A stretch of DNA of 64,000 nt from Planctomycetaceae bacterium (lineage in GTDB: Bacteria; Planctomycetota; Planctomycetia; Pirellulales; Pirellulaceae), in NCBI GenBank assembly GCA_005778405.1, contig SXOA01000174.1:1-64000 (forward strand), written 5' to 3'. Under the pieces are notes generated by a model. It was not told where the DNA came from, ran no database searches, and was given only the letters and a program-made list of their open reading frames with translations. Position 1 is the first letter of the stretch, and the number at the start of each line of letters is the position of its first letter. A program made the position numbers and the translations under genes. Shown here piece by piece: positions 1-9,532 of this stretch.

Positions 1-2
1 CC

Positions 3-311
3 CGCGAAATCGGCATCCGGATGGCCGTGGGGGCCCGTCCGATTGACATCCTCACCCAGTTCCTGGTCGAGGCGGTGCTTTTGTCGTGCATCGGCGGAGT
101 GATTGGCTTTCTGCTTGGCGTCTTCTCTTCCTGGGGCTTTATCAGCCTGATCAACCTTCTCACCAGTGGCACCAAATGGACCCTCACCATCTCCATTCCC
201 GCCGCCATCATTTCCTTCTTCTTCGCCGCAGCCGTCGGCATCTTTTTTGGCTTCTATCCCGCCTGGCGGGCCAGCAAACTGGACCCGATTGAGGCGCTGC
301 GATACGAATAG
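3..311 (+). CDS. ABC transporter permease, C-terminal fragment (MacB/FtsX type)
   Basis: The gene is cut by the window start; the open frame begins REIGIRMAVGA, the cytoplasmic coupling motif found just before the last membrane segments of MacB/LolC/FtsX permeases. Two hydrophobic segments follow (about residues 20-50 and 65-90 of the visible part), and the protein ends with the family's usual tail PAWRASKLDPIEALRYE. The family works with an ATP-binding subunit to move lipoproteins, peptides or small molecules across the envelope, or to transmit mechanical force. The substrate cannot be read from this fragment, and the ATPase would lie upstream of the window. Confidence 0.9.
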   Translation, partial: REIGIRMAVGARPIDILTQFLVEAVLLSCIGGVIGFLLGVFSSWGFISLINLLTSGTKWTLTISIPAAIISFFFAAAVGIFFGFYPAWRASKLDPIEALRYE

Positions 312-444
312 ATGGGAGGCAGCCACCCTTCTTTTCCCGTTCAAATTTTTTGGGAAAGAGCCCAAGGTGGGGGACGCGCGAGATGCCGCTCTGGCGGTAG
401 AATAAAAAAGTGGCCCGCAGGGGCGAGCTGCTGAGGAAAAAGTT

Positions 445-529
445 GGGGGCTCTGACGTCCCAAAAACGATTTGGTGAGCGGTGATGGCCAGGGGCAAGGC
501 AACCACGCCGCAAAACCGTCAGAGCCCCC
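445..529. repeat. Perfect 13-bp inverted repeat in a 446-bp gene-free gap
   Basis: GGGGGCTCTGACG at 445-457 is matched exactly by CGTCAGAGCCCCC at 517-529, leaving a 59-nt loop. It sits in the gap 312-757 between the permease fragment and the lipid kinase, where I see no credible coding sequence. No T-run follows the right arm, so it is not a simple intrinsic terminator. It may be a structured RNA, an mRNA leader or a mobile palindrome. The rest of the gap shows nothing recognisable. Confidence 0.5.
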
Positions 530-757
530 ACGGTCCTCTGTTCCGTGGCCACACTTGCGTGTGACCGGCGAGATGTAAAGCACGAACTGCGCCGGATGAA
601 GAAAACTTTTTTGACGCAAGACGGCTTGCTCTATAACTCCCCAGTGATTAACGAGTTGCGCCGCGAAAGATCTTTTTTGGGACCTTCAGCCACCTCCTCG
701 GTGGAATTCCTCCTCAACTAGCGTCTGTTTTGTTTCGCAACGAATCCCAGAGAAACG

Positions 758-1765
758 GTGGTCACTCCTGCCGCACGGTGCTCCATTTTGAGCAAGTCTG
801 TTTTGAGCCCATTTTTCCGACATCTGCCCAGCCAGTGCACCGACGTGCTCATTTCGGTCAACCCGTCAGCCGGCCGCGGCCTCCGGGGCGGGTTGGTGGA
901 CGCGCTGGCCGAAGCTCTACGAGATAACTGGCTGAATGTCGAGGTCCTTACCAGCATCCAGGATGTGGAGGAAGCCGCCCAGGAAAAGTCGCGGCAAGGT
1001 CGATTGCGCGGGGTGATAGCAGCGGGGGGAGACGGCACCTTTCGCCTGGTTGCCGGACACACCACGGCGGAAATGCCCTTGGCCATCCTGCCGCTGGGGA
1101 CGGAAAACTTGCTTTCCAAGTACCTGGAAGTCCCTGCCGAGCCGGCCGACATCGCCGCCGTCATCGTGGCCGGCTGCTATATCCAACTCGATGCGGGGGA
1201 GGCGAACGGGAAGCTATTCACGCTCATGGCGGGCTGCGGTTTTGATGCTGATGTCGTCCGGCGGCTGCACAGCGAGCGAAAGGGGAACATCCATCATCTC
1301 TCTTATGCCAAACCAATCCTCGATTCCATCCGTAATTACGACTACCCCCTGCTCCGCGTAAACTATGGGACCGGGGGGGACCCGCCGGGGGTGAAACGCC
1401 CCGGTGCCGAAGGAAAGTGGGTGTTTGTGGTCAACTTGCCGCGCTATGCTGGCGGGCTGAACATTGCCCCTGGTGCCTCGGGAAGCGACGGCCTTTTGGA
1501 CATTTGCACGTTCAAGGAGGGGTCGCTGTGGAGTGGGCTGCTCTACCTGGGGGAAGTGATGTTCGGCCAGCATCAGTTGCTGGAAGACTTTACCCAGGTG
1601 CAGGCGTCCGAGGTGCTGGTGGAATCGGAATCGCCGGTCCCTTTCCAGCTTGATGGCGACCCGGGGGGCGAATTGCCGCTCGCGGTTCGTTCCCTACCGG
1701 GACGCCTGCGGGTGATTGTTAGCCGGGAATGGGCGGAAAGACATGGATACGTAGAAGAAAAGTAA
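758..1765 (+). CDS. Diacylglycerol/sphingosine kinase-like lipid kinase (YegS/DagK family)
   Basis: The product (335 aa from a GTG start) phosphorylates a lipid hydroxyl, typically diacylglycerol, with ATP at the inner membrane face. Near the N-terminus is [14 protein letters not shown] at about residues 91-96 is the catalytic glycine-rich loop of the DAGK_cat fold; LPLGTENLL at about 111-119 is the second nucleotide-binding motif. The length suits bacterial DgkB/YegS proteins. The start is uncertain: there is no ATG and no strong ribosome site, and the conserved domain begins near residue 30, so a TTG or GTG further in is possible. It is translationally coupled to kdsA through a TAATG overlap at 1763-1767. 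Confidence 0.88.
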   Translation: MVTPAARCSILSKSVLSPFFRHLPSQCTDVLISVNPSAGRGLRGGLVDALAEALRDNWLNVEVLTSIQDVEEAAQEKSRQGRLRGVIAAGGDGTFRLVAGHTTAEMPLAILPLGTENLLSKYLEVPAEPADIAAVIVAGCYIQLDAGEANGKLFTLMAGCGFDADVVRRLHSERKGNIHHLSYAKPILDSIRNYDYPLLRVNYGTGGDPPGVKRPGAEGKWVFVVNLPRYAGGLNIAPGASGSDGLLDICTFKEGSLWSGLLYLGEVMFGQHQLLEDFTQVQASEVLVESESPVPFQLDGDPGGELPLAVRSLPGRLRVIVSREWAERHGYVEEK

Positions 1766-2604
1766 TGCAAGAAGCTCCCAACAATCCTGCTCAAATCGGA
1801 CCCTACGCCTGCGGTCCCGGCCAGCCGCTGCTGCTCATCGCCGGTCCCTGCGTTATTGAAAGCGAAGAACTGTCTCTTTTGATTGCCCGGCGGCTGAAAG
1901 AGATAGTTGCCGGCCAGAGGGTGAACCTGGTCTTCAAAGCGTCCTTCGACAAGGCCAACCGGACCAGTGCCGCCGCGTTTCGCGGCGCGGGGCTGAAAGC
2001 CGGCCTCGCAGTGTTGGCCAAGATCAAGCAGGAGACCGGTCTGCCGGTGACGACGGACATCCACGAATCGGACCAAGCCGCTCCCGTGGCCGAAGTTTGC
2101 GACCTGCTGCAAATCCCCGCCTTCCTTGCCCGTCAAACCGACCTGCTGGTCGCCGCCGCCCAGACCGGCAAAGCAGTCAATGTAAAAAAAGGGCAGTTCA
2201 TGGCCCCCTGGGATATGAAACACGTCGTGCAAAAACTCGGCTCCGCCGGCTGCAAAAATGTGCTGCTTTGCGAACGAGGCACCTTCTTCGGCTACGGACG
2301 TCTGGTCAACGACATGCGGGCTCTGATTCAAATGCGGGAGCTGGGAGTGCCAGTGATCTTCGACGCCACGCACAGCGTGCAGGAGCCCGGCGGCCTGGGG
2401 AGCGCCACCGGCGGCAATCGCGCGATGGTCGAGCCGCTGGCCCGCGCCGCCACGGCCATCGGCATCGACGGCCTGTTCTTTGAAACCCATCCCGATCCGG
2501 ACAACGCCCCGAGCGACGGCCCCAACATGCTGCGGCTGGATGATTTTTCCGGCGTTCTCAAGCGCATCTTGCAAATTCGCCAAACCGTGGAGAGCCTTGC
2601 GTGA
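1765..2604 (+). CDS. kdsA: 3-deoxy-8-phosphooctulonate synthase (KDO-8-phosphate synthase)
   Basis: This enzyme condenses phosphoenolpyruvate with arabinose 5-phosphate to KDO-8-phosphate, the first committed step of lipopolysaccharide core sugar synthesis. The 279-aa product shows the family's [11 protein letters not shown] start, [12 protein letters not shown] at about residues 50-61, the conserved [16 protein letters not shown], and a C-terminal [15 protein letters not shown]. The frame is open back to 1729, but the ATG at 1765 overlaps the stop of the lipid kinase (TAATG) and gives the normal family length. Its own stop overlaps the GTG of the next gene, so the three genes look like one transcript. 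No kdsB or kdsC is visible nearby. Confidence 0.95.
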   Translation: MQEAPNNPAQIGPYACGPGQPLLLIAGPCVIESEELSLLIARRLKEIVAGQRVNLVFKASFDKANRTSAAAFRGAGLKAGLAVLAKIKQETGLPVTTDIHESDQAAPVAEVCDLLQIPAFLARQTDLLVAAAQTGKAVNVKKGQFMAPWDMKHVVQKLGSAGCKNVLLCERGTFFGYGRLVNDMRALIQMRELGVPVIFDATHSVQEPGGLGSATGGNRAMVEPLARAATAIGIDGLFFETHPDPDNAPSDGPNMLRLDDFSGVLKRILQIRQTVESLA

Positions 2605-4382
2605 ATTTCCGTCGTCCTACGCTAGGGTTTCTGCTCGGTGTGCTGCTGCCATTTTTGGCGCTGCTCTTCGTGGTCGCGCTGTTCTTTAACAGTTGCGGCA
2701 GCGACCCGCGCGACAACATTCCCGGCGGCCGGACCAAACAGGAAACGGCTCAGGCGGTCAGCAGCCTGGACCTGGCCATGCTGGCGGTTGCTTCCATGCC
2801 GGTTTCCAAGGACAACGAGAATCCCAGCCGCGCGCTGTTCTATCTCAACCAATGGATTGGGGAGCTCGAAGCGCCTGAGAAGAAATTCGAGAAAGATCCA
2901 TTGCTTGCGCACACGCCCCGCGCTTATGACAACGCCCCGCCGCTGATGGATCTGGATCGCCGCCGATTCGAATCCCCCGACCTGTTCTACTTGCAACAAT
3001 GCATCTGGCTGCGCGACATTGCCAAACGAGTCGCGCCACGTCCGGCCCCCGCGGACTTGCAGCCGTGGCTCAAGGACTTGGAAAAACGGATTGGCATTTC
3101 CGATTCGGAGCGGGTAAGGTCAGCGGAGCGGATGTTTGACTGGACGGTCTGCAACATTCAGCTCGACAAGCTGCCACCCCCCCCCAAGATGGCCGCGGCG
3201 GGAGTGGGCAAGGCCGATCGCTTGTCTCAGCCCGGGCCGATCCGCGGCGAGAAGGGCCCCGGCTATTGGCAGCTTCCCTGGCAAACGTTGCTGTATGGGC
3301 ATGGGGACGCCTGGCAGCGGTCCCGCGTCTTTCTGCTGATGTGCCGCCAGGCGGGTCTCACCGCGCACATGCTCGGCGTGCAAGACGAAAGCGGCAGCGG
3401 CGCGGTTCGCCCCTGGCTGTGCGGTGTCCTCGTCAAAGACCAGCTCTATCTGTTTGATGCCGAGCTTGGCCTCCCCATTCTGGGACCGGACGAACAGGGC
3501 ATCGCCACTTTGGAACAGGTCGTCGCCGATCCGGGGCTCATCCGCGCCATGGACATTCCAGGAGAATCGCCCTATCGCGTTTCCGATGCGGAACTTCAGG
3601 GAATCCAGGTTCTCATCGACGCCGAGCCCGAATCGCTCACCCTCCGCATGCAGATGCTGGAAGCAGCCCTCATCGGCGACAAGCGGCTGGTCCTCTCCTG
3701 CCGTCCCAGCGACGAGGAAAGGGAGGTTCGCAAATGCAAGCACATCAGCGGCGTCTCCATCTGGCGGATCAGTTTGGAGGCGGTCTTTTTTCAGATTGCC
3801 CAGGCCATGATGCGGCAGCAGAATCCTGCCTTGAACTCGGCCCACACCAAGGAAACCTACATGTTTTTTCCGCCGTACGGCCTGGCCGAGGCCCGGTACT
3901 TGCAATTCGAAGGGCAGTTTTATCGCCAGGCGGAGGACGATAAAAAGGGAGCCTGCCAGGTGTTTTCACAACTCCGCATGCCGTACGCCGCGATCGATTC
4001 CCTGGAGAACTCGACCGAAGCCCGCCAGTTGCTCGGCATGCGGGATGAAATGCTGCAGAAGGATGCCAAGCTCCGCGCGGAGCAGATCAAGGATTGGGCC
4101 GCAATCGCCCGCGTGAACAAGCGCCACGCCACCTACTGGATGGGCCTCTGTCATTTCGACGCGGGAGATTACCAGGTCGCCGCCGAATGGTTTCGTGATC
4201 GCACGATCAACGACAAGGAGAGCAAGGATTCTCCGTGGCTGCCGGGTGCCCGCTACAACCTGGCCCGCTGCTACGAAGCGGAAGGAAAGTGGAACGAGGC
4301 CCGTGAGCTGTACCTCGCTGACGAATCGCCGCAGAAGATTGGCAACTTGCTTAGGGCCCAGAGAATCGAAGGGCGGAAGTAG
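2601..4382 (+). CDS. Membrane-anchored protein with transglutaminase-like core and TPR-like C-terminus
   Basis: The product is 593 aa and starts with GTG, overlapping the kdsA stop (GTGA), which indicates coupled translation. A single hydrophobic helix lies at about residues 8-28, so the bulk is probably periplasmic. The middle (about 170-330) contains [13 protein letters not shown] and [19 protein letters not shown], which resembles the Cys-containing helix of transglutaminase-like domains in planctomycete proteins; I infer the fold and do not see a complete Cys-His-Asp triad. The last 90 residues ([40 protein letters not shown]) are two TPR-like helical pairs. Function is unknown; coupling to kdsA hints at an envelope role. 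Confidence 0.8.
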   Translation: MNFRRPTLGFLLGVLLPFLALLFVVALFFNSCGSDPRDNIPGGRTKQETAQAVSSLDLAMLAVASMPVSKDNENPSRALFYLNQWIGELEAPEKKFEKDPLLAHTPRAYDNAPPLMDLDRRRFESPDLFYLQQCIWLRDIAKRVAPRPAPADLQPWLKDLEKRIGISDSERVRSAERMFDWTVCNIQLDKLPPPPKMAAAGVGKADRLSQPGPIRGEKGPGYWQLPWQTLLYGHGDAWQRSRVFLLMCRQAGLTAHMLGVQDESGSGAVRPWLCGVLVKDQLYLFDAELGLPILGPDEQGIATLEQVVADPGLIRAMDIPGESPYRVSDAELQGIQVLIDAEPESLTLRMQMLEAALIGDKRLVLSCRPSDEEREVRKCKHISGVSIWRISLEAVFFQIAQAMMRQQNPALNSAHTKETYMFFPPYGLAEARYLQFEGQFYRQAEDDKKGACQVFSQLRMPYAAIDSLENSTEARQLLGMRDEMLQKDAKLRAEQIKDWAAIARVNKRHATYWMGLCHFDAGDYQVAAEWFRDRTINDKESKDSPWLPGARYNLARCYEAEGKWNEARELYLADESPQKIGNLLRAQRIEGRK

Positions 4383-4398
4383 CCACCTGCATCTGCGA

Positions 4399-4668
4399 CT
4401 ACCCGTTCAGCATCACTCGGAGGATCGTCAGGATGATCTGCAAAACGAAGCAACCTGACCAGAGCCCCATGACGGGAACAATTTCCCATTCCCAAGCTTT
4501 GATCCAGCCATAGACGAACGCGACGATGACCCCCAATCCCAAGACGCATGCGCCGACGAGGCAGACAATGCCGATCACCGACTCGGCGTTGTTGAACATC
4601 GTGTAGATCACGAAGAGATAGCACAGCAGACTCACCAGCCCGACCGCGATGGAGATGCCTTGGAGCAA
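4399..4668 (-). CDS. Small membrane protein, three to four transmembrane helices
   Basis: An 89-aa, almost entirely hydrophobic product with helices at about residues 5-25, 32-53 and 64-85, and a short charged tail RVMLNG. It must start with TTG at 4668, since no ATG is available in frame. It lies convergent to the gene ending at 4382, with only 16 bp between the two stops. I recognise no family. Its consistent hydrophobic pattern and the tight fit between neighbours argue it is real, but a chance frame in GC-rich DNA cannot be excluded. Confidence 0.6.
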   Translation of the reverse strand: MLQGISIAVGLVSLLCYLFVIYTMFNNAESVIGIVCLVGACVLGLGVIVAFVYGWIKAWEWEIVPVMGLWSGCFVLQIILTILRVMLNG

Positions 4669-4810
4669 GGTTCTCGCCTTCTAAACGACAGTATTGTTGT
4701 TGAAAAACTTTGCGCTGCCTGTAAGTGGCTTGGATTGTAGTTGCCAATTTTCAGCTTTTGAATCAGGGGAGGTTGTCCCAGCGCGGCCAAGGCCGCCATC
4801 GCAGGGAGTG

Positions 4811-4826
4811 CAGTCAAGGTTGACTG
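4811..4826. promoter_or_regulatory. Short perfect dyad, possible operator
   Basis: CAGTCAAGGTTGACTG is a perfect palindrome with 7-bp arms around GG. It lies about 90 bp upstream of the start of the large heme protein at 4915, in the 246-bp spacer after the small membrane protein. The size and symmetry suit a dimeric regulator site. No promoter hexamers are convincing next to it, so the call rests on symmetry and position only. Confidence 0.25.
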
Positions 4827-4914
4827 TCGGCTTTTCCTGCCTGTTCATTTCTTCCGGCGTTGGCGTTACGATGGCGTTGATGGTCCGGACGCTTTGCAAT
4901 GACTGAGGTCGAAT

Positions 4915-7900
4915 ATGAAAACGCGAATTCTAATTGCCGCATTGCACTTGGGCCTGGCATATAGTTTTGCCCTTCACGCCGACGAGCCTAAATCGGACAA
5001 GCCCGCAGAGCCTCTTCCCGAAGTCTTCTCCCCGCCTCCCTTTGAAGTCCCGCCGGGCTTCACCGTTGAAGTCGCTGCGTCCACGCCGCTGGTCAAGCAT
5101 CCCATCATGGCCGGCTTTGACGACAAAGGCCGGCTGTATGTGGCCGAGAACGCGGGGATGAACCTGCCGCGGGTGGATTTGGAAAAGCAGTTGCCCAACG
5201 GCGTCGTGCGGCTGGAGGACAGCGACGGTGACGGCAAGTTCGACAAGCAGACGGTCTTCGCCGACAAGATGACCTTCCCGCAAGGGGCCCTCTGGCATGA
5301 TGGCTCGCTTTACGTCGCCTCCTCCGGCGGCATCTGGAAATTGACCGACCACAACGACGACGGCGTGGCCGACGAGCGGCAGCTATTGGTCAGCAAATTC
5401 GGCTACACCGGCAACGCGGCCGACGTGCACGGCTGCTTCCTCGGCCCCGACGGCCGCATCTACTGGTGCGAAGGGCGGCACGGGCACGAAATCACGGACA
5501 AGGACGGCAAGCTCATCAGCAAGGGAAAGGCGGCTCGCGTCTTCTCCTGCAAAACGGACGGCAGCGACGTGCAAGTCTTTGCCGGCGGCGGCATGGACAA
5601 CCCGGTCGAGGTCGACTGGACCGAAGAAGGAGAGATGCTTGGCACCGCCAATATCTTCTATCACAAGCGGGGCGACACGCTGGTCCACTGGGTCCGCGGC
5701 GGCGTCTATCCCCGCCTCGACCAGCCGGAATGCCTGGCGGAATTCCCCCGGACCGGCGAGCCGCTCGACGCCGTCCACGACTTCGGTCACGTCGCCGTCA
5801 GCGGCTGCATGCGGTACCGCTCCGGCTCGTTCGGACTCGGCGAAGCGTACGCCAACAACTGGTTCGTCACCGAGTTCAACACCCACAAAGTCAAACGCTG
5901 CGTCCTCGAGCGCGAAGGAAGCACCTTCAAGGCCACCGTCCACGAATTCCTGAAAGCCAAGAGCGACGACTTCCACCCCACCGACGTCCTGGAAGACGCT
6001 GACGGCTCTCTCCTCGTCGTCGATACCGGCGGCTGGTTCCGCATCGGCTGCCCGACGAGCCAGATCGCCAAGTCGCATATCTTGGGGGGGATTTACCGGG
6101 TGCGGAAGACTTATTCAGAAAAAGTGGAAGACCCGAGGGGGCTGGCAATTGATTGGAACCAGAGAATCGACACATCCTTGTTGAAGATGATCGTTAATGA
6201 TCCACGGCCGGCAGTTCGTGCGCGCGCCATTCAAGAACTCTTGAAACGGCCAAATGGCGGCAATCGAATTACGGAAAAACTAGGTGCATTTTCGTTGTCA
6301 GAACGCGTGGAAATCGTCTGGGCGCTATCACGATTTGAAGCGCGGAAGCCAGGGAGCCTCTCGCGTATTCCAAAGACGGAAGACCCTCGTGTTGAGCAGA
6401 CGATTCTGGCAAGTTTTGGACCTGGATTTAACGACTCGCAGGCGATTGAACATTCGTACTCCAGGTTTGAGGATCCAGCATTTCGCAGGGAATTAGTCGC
6501 CTTTCTCGGACGACGTCGGCCGATTAAGGCTGTTCAGGGACTCCTAGATGAATTGCGGCTGGAGAATGATCGAGTCTTGGAGCATGGCATCATCCATTCT
6601 CTTATCGAAATCGGCGATCGGCGAGAAACCATTAAAGGTATTTCTCGCGGAAACTCCGCCGTCCGCCGCGGCGCTCTCATTGCCCTCGACCAGATGAAGG
6701 ACGGCAACCTCACCCGCGACGAAGTCGTGGCGCTGCTCGATACGACCGATGTCCGGTTGCAGACGGCTGCAATGGAGATTATCACGCGGCGGAAATGGAC
6801 GGACGACATCATCAGCTTCGTCGCCACACTGCTGGAGCCATTGCCGCTAGAGGAACCGGAGGTCACTGCCGCGCAGCAGGTGATTGTCGCGAATGCACTC
6901 ACTGCGCTCGTGAAGGAGAAAAAGGTGCAGGAGCTGATTGCGACCATGCTTGCGAAGAAGACTCTGCAAAACCCTCAACGAAAGCTTCTGTTGGACGTAC
7001 TTGGGCAAGGGGATCTGCCGGAGCTATCGCCCGAATTGAAGGTCGCCGTGCTGACTGCTTTATCCGCTCAAGACCCTGCGGTCCTGCACGCCGCCGTCCT
7101 GGCTGCCAAGGCTGATGCCTTCGCGGAACCGCTGCTGATGATTGCCCGCAATGATAAGAACGTCCTAGATACTCGCCTCGCCGCTTTTGCCACCGTTGCC
7201 GGTCATAAGAAGCCGCTTGGCGAAACGGACATTGGCTGGCTCAAAAACCTGGTGACACAAAGCGAATCGCCACTCTCGCGCATCTCTGCTGCTCGCGCCC
7301 TCGGCACTGCCGCATTGACAACGGACCAGCTCAAGGTCGTCGCCGCCCTGATTGCCGAAGTCGGCCCGCTGGAACTTTCGCCGTTACTGGCCGCGTTCAA
7401 CGGCGTCACCGACGATGCAGTCGGCAAAGAACTGGCCGCTGCACTCGCCAAATCCCCCGGAGCCGGCAGTCTCTCGCTCACGCAGATCGAATCGCTGCTC
7501 AAACCCTACTCCGAAGATGCCCGCAAACCCATTCAGCCGCTGCTGGAACGACTTGCCAATGCGGCGAAGGAACAACGGCAACGGCTCAAAGGTCTGCTCG
7601 CCAATCTCGACGGCGGCAACGCCCAGGCTGGCCGCGATATCTTCGTCAACAAACGGGCCGCATGCGCTGCGTGCCATAAGGTCGGCACCGACGGCGGCAA
7701 AATCGGACCCGACCTGACCAAAGTCGGCGAGCGCCGCAGCCAGCGAGACCTACTAGAAGCTGTCCTTTATCCCAGCGCCAGCGTCGGCCAGGGCTATGAG
7801 ACTTACGTCATCCAAACGACCGGCGGCCAGACCGTCACCGGCCTCGTCACTCGCCGCACCGCGGACGCCCTCTTCCTCCGCACTCCCGACCAGAAAGACA

Positions 7901-8031
7901 TCCGCCTCGCCACTGCCGACATCGAGCAAATGAAGCCCAGTCCCGTTTCCATCATGCCTGGTGGCCTGGAAAACACGATGACGAACGACCAACTCCGGGA
8001 TTTGATCGCCTATTTGCGAAGTTTGAAATGA
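4915..8031 (+). CDS. PVC-type CxxCH heme-binding protein with propeller and HEAT repeats
   Basis: A 1038-aa exported protein. A signal peptide ends near residue 22 (SFALHA/DE). Residues about 45-400 form the dehydrogenase-like six-bladed propeller domain of planctomycete/verrucomicrobial membrane-bound dehydrogenases (GFDDKGRLYVAEN, DSDGDGKFDKQTVFADKM, DVLEDADGSLLVVDTGGWF). About 410-890 is helical and HEAT-like. The C-terminus is the family's cytochrome c-type domain with CAACH at residues 917-921 and GKIGPDLTKVGERRS after it. The family is expanded in Planctomycetota and is thought to act in periplasmic sugar or alcohol oxidation; substrate unknown. About 6100-6660 is visibly less GC-rich than the rest of the gene. 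Confidence 0.93.
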   Translation: MKTRILIAALHLGLAYSFALHADEPKSDKPAEPLPEVFSPPPFEVPPGFTVEVAASTPLVKHPIMAGFDDKGRLYVAENAGMNLPRVDLEKQLPNGVVRLEDSDGDGKFDKQTVFADKMTFPQGALWHDGSLYVASSGGIWKLTDHNDDGVADERQLLVSKFGYTGNAADVHGCFLGPDGRIYWCEGRHGHEITDKDGKLISKGKAARVFSCKTDGSDVQVFAGGGMDNPVEVDWTEEGEMLGTANIFYHKRGDTLVHWVRGGVYPRLDQPECLAEFPRTGEPLDAVHDFGHVAVSGCMRYRSGSFGLGEAYANNWFVTEFNTHKVKRCVLEREGSTFKATVHEFLKAKSDDFHPTDVLEDADGSLLVVDTGGWFRIGCPTSQIAKSHILGGIYRVRKTYSEKVEDPRGLAIDWNQRIDTSLLKMIVNDPRPAVRARAIQELLKRPNGGNRITEKLGAFSLSERVEIVWALSRFEARKPGSLSRIPKTEDPRVEQTILASFGPGFNDSQAIEHSYSRFEDPAFRRELVAFLGRRRPIKAVQGLLDELRLENDRVLEHGIIHSLIEIGDRRETIKGISRGNSAVRRGALIALDQMKDGNLTRDEVVALLDTTDVRLQTAAMEIITRRKWTDDIISFVATLLEPLPLEEPEVTAAQQVIVANALTALVKEKKVQELIATMLAKKTLQNPQRKLLLDVLGQGDLPELSPELKVAVLTALSAQDPAVLHAAVLAAKADAFAEPLLMIARNDKNVLDTRLAAFATVAGHKKPLGETDIGWLKNLVTQSESPLSRISAARALGTAALTTDQLKVVAALIAEVGPLELSPLLAAFNGVTDDAVGKELAAALAKSPGAGSLSLTQIESLLKPYSEDARKPIQPLLERLANAAKEQRQRLKGLLANLDGGNAQAGRDIFVNKRAACAACHKVGTDGGKIGPDLTKVGERRSQRDLLEAVLYPSASVGQGYETYVIQTTGGQTVTGLVTRRTADALFLRTPDQKDIRLATADIEQMKPSPVSIMPGGLENTMTNDQLRDLIAYLRSLK

Positions 8032-8075
8032 CAGTCCTTGTTTCCACGCGGAGCCTGGGAACCAGGAGAACCCCC

Positions 8076-8267
8076 ATGACCACTGGCGATTGGCTCGGCC
8101 TTGTTTGTCTGGCGGGATTGGTTGGCTTCTTCGCCGGAGGCTTCTTCGTTTGGAACCTGTTCTTCAAGCGGCAAGAGCCGGACGACGATGATGAGGATGA
8201 GATCGGGACCGAATCGCCGGACGAAGAACGCCACTCCGATGAGGAGCACTGCGGACGTGATATTTAA
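8076..8267 (+). CDS. Small single-span membrane protein with acidic tail
   Basis: A 63-aa product. The ATG at 8076 is preceded by AGGAGA at 8064-8069, the best ribosome site in the area, and so is preferred to an upstream in-frame start at 8028. One membrane helix spans about residues 6-28 and is followed by FFKRQ and a very acidic tail (EPDDDDEDEIGTE). It starts 44 bp after the heme protein, on the same strand, so co-transcription is likely. I recognise no family; the layout resembles small assembly or stabilising subunits, but that is inference. Confidence 0.65.
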   Translation: MTTGDWLGLVCLAGLVGFFAGGFFVWNLFFKRQEPDDDDEDEIGTESPDEERHSDEEHCGRDI

Positions 8268-8350
8268 GCGGTGACTTTCCACCGAGCGCCGTAGCTTCCG
8301 GCGCTGAAGCGGGTGATAATCAGCCACACCTTTTTCCAAGGCAATTCGCC

Positions 8351-9016
8351 ATGAGCCAACCGCTGTCCGATTTTCGTTCCCAGTCCTCGGACGGCGCACC
8401 GCAAACACCAGTCGGACAGCCTGCGCCGGGGTCCGAAAATCCATACCAGTCGCCGGAAACGCCGGAATTGCCCGAGATCGAAGTGGAGCAGGCTCCCGAG
8501 ATCTCGCCCCTGGAGTCACAGATTGCCGTCCTCATGCAACAGGGGCGGCGCGGGGCGGGCTGGTTTTATTCCGTCGCTGGGTTTTCCCTCATCAACTCGC
8601 TCATCATGCTGGTGGGGGGCGGAACCTTTTTCGTCATTGGGCTGGGAGTGACGCTCATCGTCGATGTGGGAGCCGTCGAGGCCGCGAAACAGAACCCGGA
8701 GCAGGCGATCGTCCTGAAAGGGGTCGCGTTCGCTTTCGACCTTTTTGTGGCGGGAGTCGTCTGCGGCTTCGGCTGGCTGGCGGTGAAGCGCTGGCAGCCC
8801 CTGTTCTTTTTGGGAATGGTCCTGTACCTGCTCGATGGGCTATTGTTTCTGATGTTCGGCCAGATCATGGCTGTGGCGTTCCATGCGTACGGCCTCTACT
8901 GCATGTGGAGCGGCTTTCAGGCCTATCGCAAGCTGGCAGTGCTGGAGCGGCAACTCATGGATCCCATGCATCCGGCTGGAGTGTTCAATCCGCACCAGCC
9001 GGCGAACTTGGCGTAG
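8351..9016 (+). CDS. Hypothetical four-helix membrane protein with proline-rich N-terminus
   Basis: A 221-aa product. Residues 1-65 are Pro/Glu/Ser-rich and carry NPYQSPE, a short motif common at the start of planctomycete membrane proteins. Four hydrophobic helices follow at about 75-98, 120-142, 148-168 and 170-190, then a cytoplasmic tail. No catalytic motif is visible. A GATAAT hexamer at 8315-8320 preceded by TG could be an extended -10, but no good -35 accompanies it. It is convergent with the cupin gene, with 8 bp between the two. Confidence 0.75.
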   Translation: MSQPLSDFRSQSSDGAPQTPVGQPAPGSENPYQSPETPELPEIEVEQAPEISPLESQIAVLMQQGRRGAGWFYSVAGFSLINSLIMLVGGGTFFVIGLGVTLIVDVGAVEAAKQNPEQAIVLKGVAFAFDLFVAGVVCGFGWLAVKRWQPLFFLGMVLYLLDGLLFLMFGQIMAVAFHAYGLYCMWSGFQAYRKLAVLERQLMDPMHPAGVFNPHQPANLA

Positions 9017-9024
9017 CCGAGCCG

Positions 9025-9378
9025 CTATTCGAGTTCGACAATATCCCCAAGCACTCCCCGCGGGATGCAGACGGTGAGCACCGTCAGTTTGCCGACCGCC
9101 TTGTGCTTGACGCCGCGCGGAACGTAGACCACGACACCAGGATGCAGCTCGATTTCATCGTCATCCAGCACCATCGTCCCGCTGCCGGCAATGACGTAAT
9201 AGAACTCGTCGGTCCGAGCGTGATAATGCAGCTTGGCGTGGTCGATCTCCACGTGATGCACTTCCGCAGCCGCCTCGTCCTTCTCTTCGACGAGCGGGCG
9301 GATTTGTCCGCAGGTCTCTCGCCAGGGTTCAACTTCAGCAGGGTCTCGGCGGAAATATTTGGTTGCGGTGGCGGTCAT
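9025..9378 (-). CDS. Cupin-domain protein
   Basis: A 117-aa single-domain beta-barrel protein. The first cupin motif is LHYHARTDEFYYVIAGSG, giving the H-x-H...E metal-ligand set at about residues 51-58. The second is PGVVVYVPRGVKHKAV, which supplies the fourth ligand His at about residue 92. Such small cupins bind Fe, Mn or Zn and act as dioxygenases, isomerases or sensors; the substrate cannot be inferred. GGAGAACC lies just upstream of the ATG. It is divergent from the DUF1501 gene, and the 154-bp spacer between them holds an inverted repeat. Confidence 0.88.
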   Translation of the reverse strand: MTATATKYFRRDPAEVEPWRETCGQIRPLVEEKDEAAAEVHHVEIDHAKLHYHARTDEFYYVIAGSGTMVLDDDEIELHPGVVVYVPRGVKHKAVGKLTVLTVCIPRGVLGDIVELE

Positions 9379-9392
9379 GTGGTTCTCCTGGA

Positions 9393-9451
9393 AATGACGA
9401 ATGTCGAATGTCGAATTCGGACGCGATCTCTTTCATTCGCCATTCGTCATT
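9393..9451. repeat. Inverted repeat built on AATGACGAATG
   Basis: AATGACGAATG at 9393-9403 is matched exactly by CATTCGTCATT at 9441-9451. The interior repeats GAATGTC twice (GTCGAATGTCGAATTC). It lies in the spacer between the divergent cupin and DUF1501 genes. The internal reiteration and palindromic ends look like an interspersed short element rather than an operator. Confidence 0.45.
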
Positions 9452-9520
9452 ACTTACCTGATTCTGTCATCTCTGTCCTCAAATAGCCAGTCGACACTAT
9501 GACCTTTGATGTGGCTCTGC

Positions 9521-9526
9521 GATAAT
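9521..9526 (+). promoter_or_regulatory. Putative -10 hexamer for a leaderless DUF1501 transcript
   Basis: GATAAT ends 6 nt before the ATG at 9533, so transcription would begin at or within one or two bases of the start codon. No Shine-Dalgarno sequence is present. The second DUF1501 gene has the same arrangement (TAGAAT at 11889-11894, ATG at 11901). No clear -35 is seen. Confidence 0.35.
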
Positions 9527-9532
9527 AGCCCC

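Noticed and set aside
1573-2583. 336-residue minus-strand open frame opposite kdsA
   Set aside because: kdsA is unmistakable on the plus strand; this is its mirror.
9506-9532. Upstream TTG/ATG start for the first DUF1501 gene
   Set aside because: It would add eight residues before the Tat signal and overlap the -10-like hexamer; the ATG at 9533 fits the family better.
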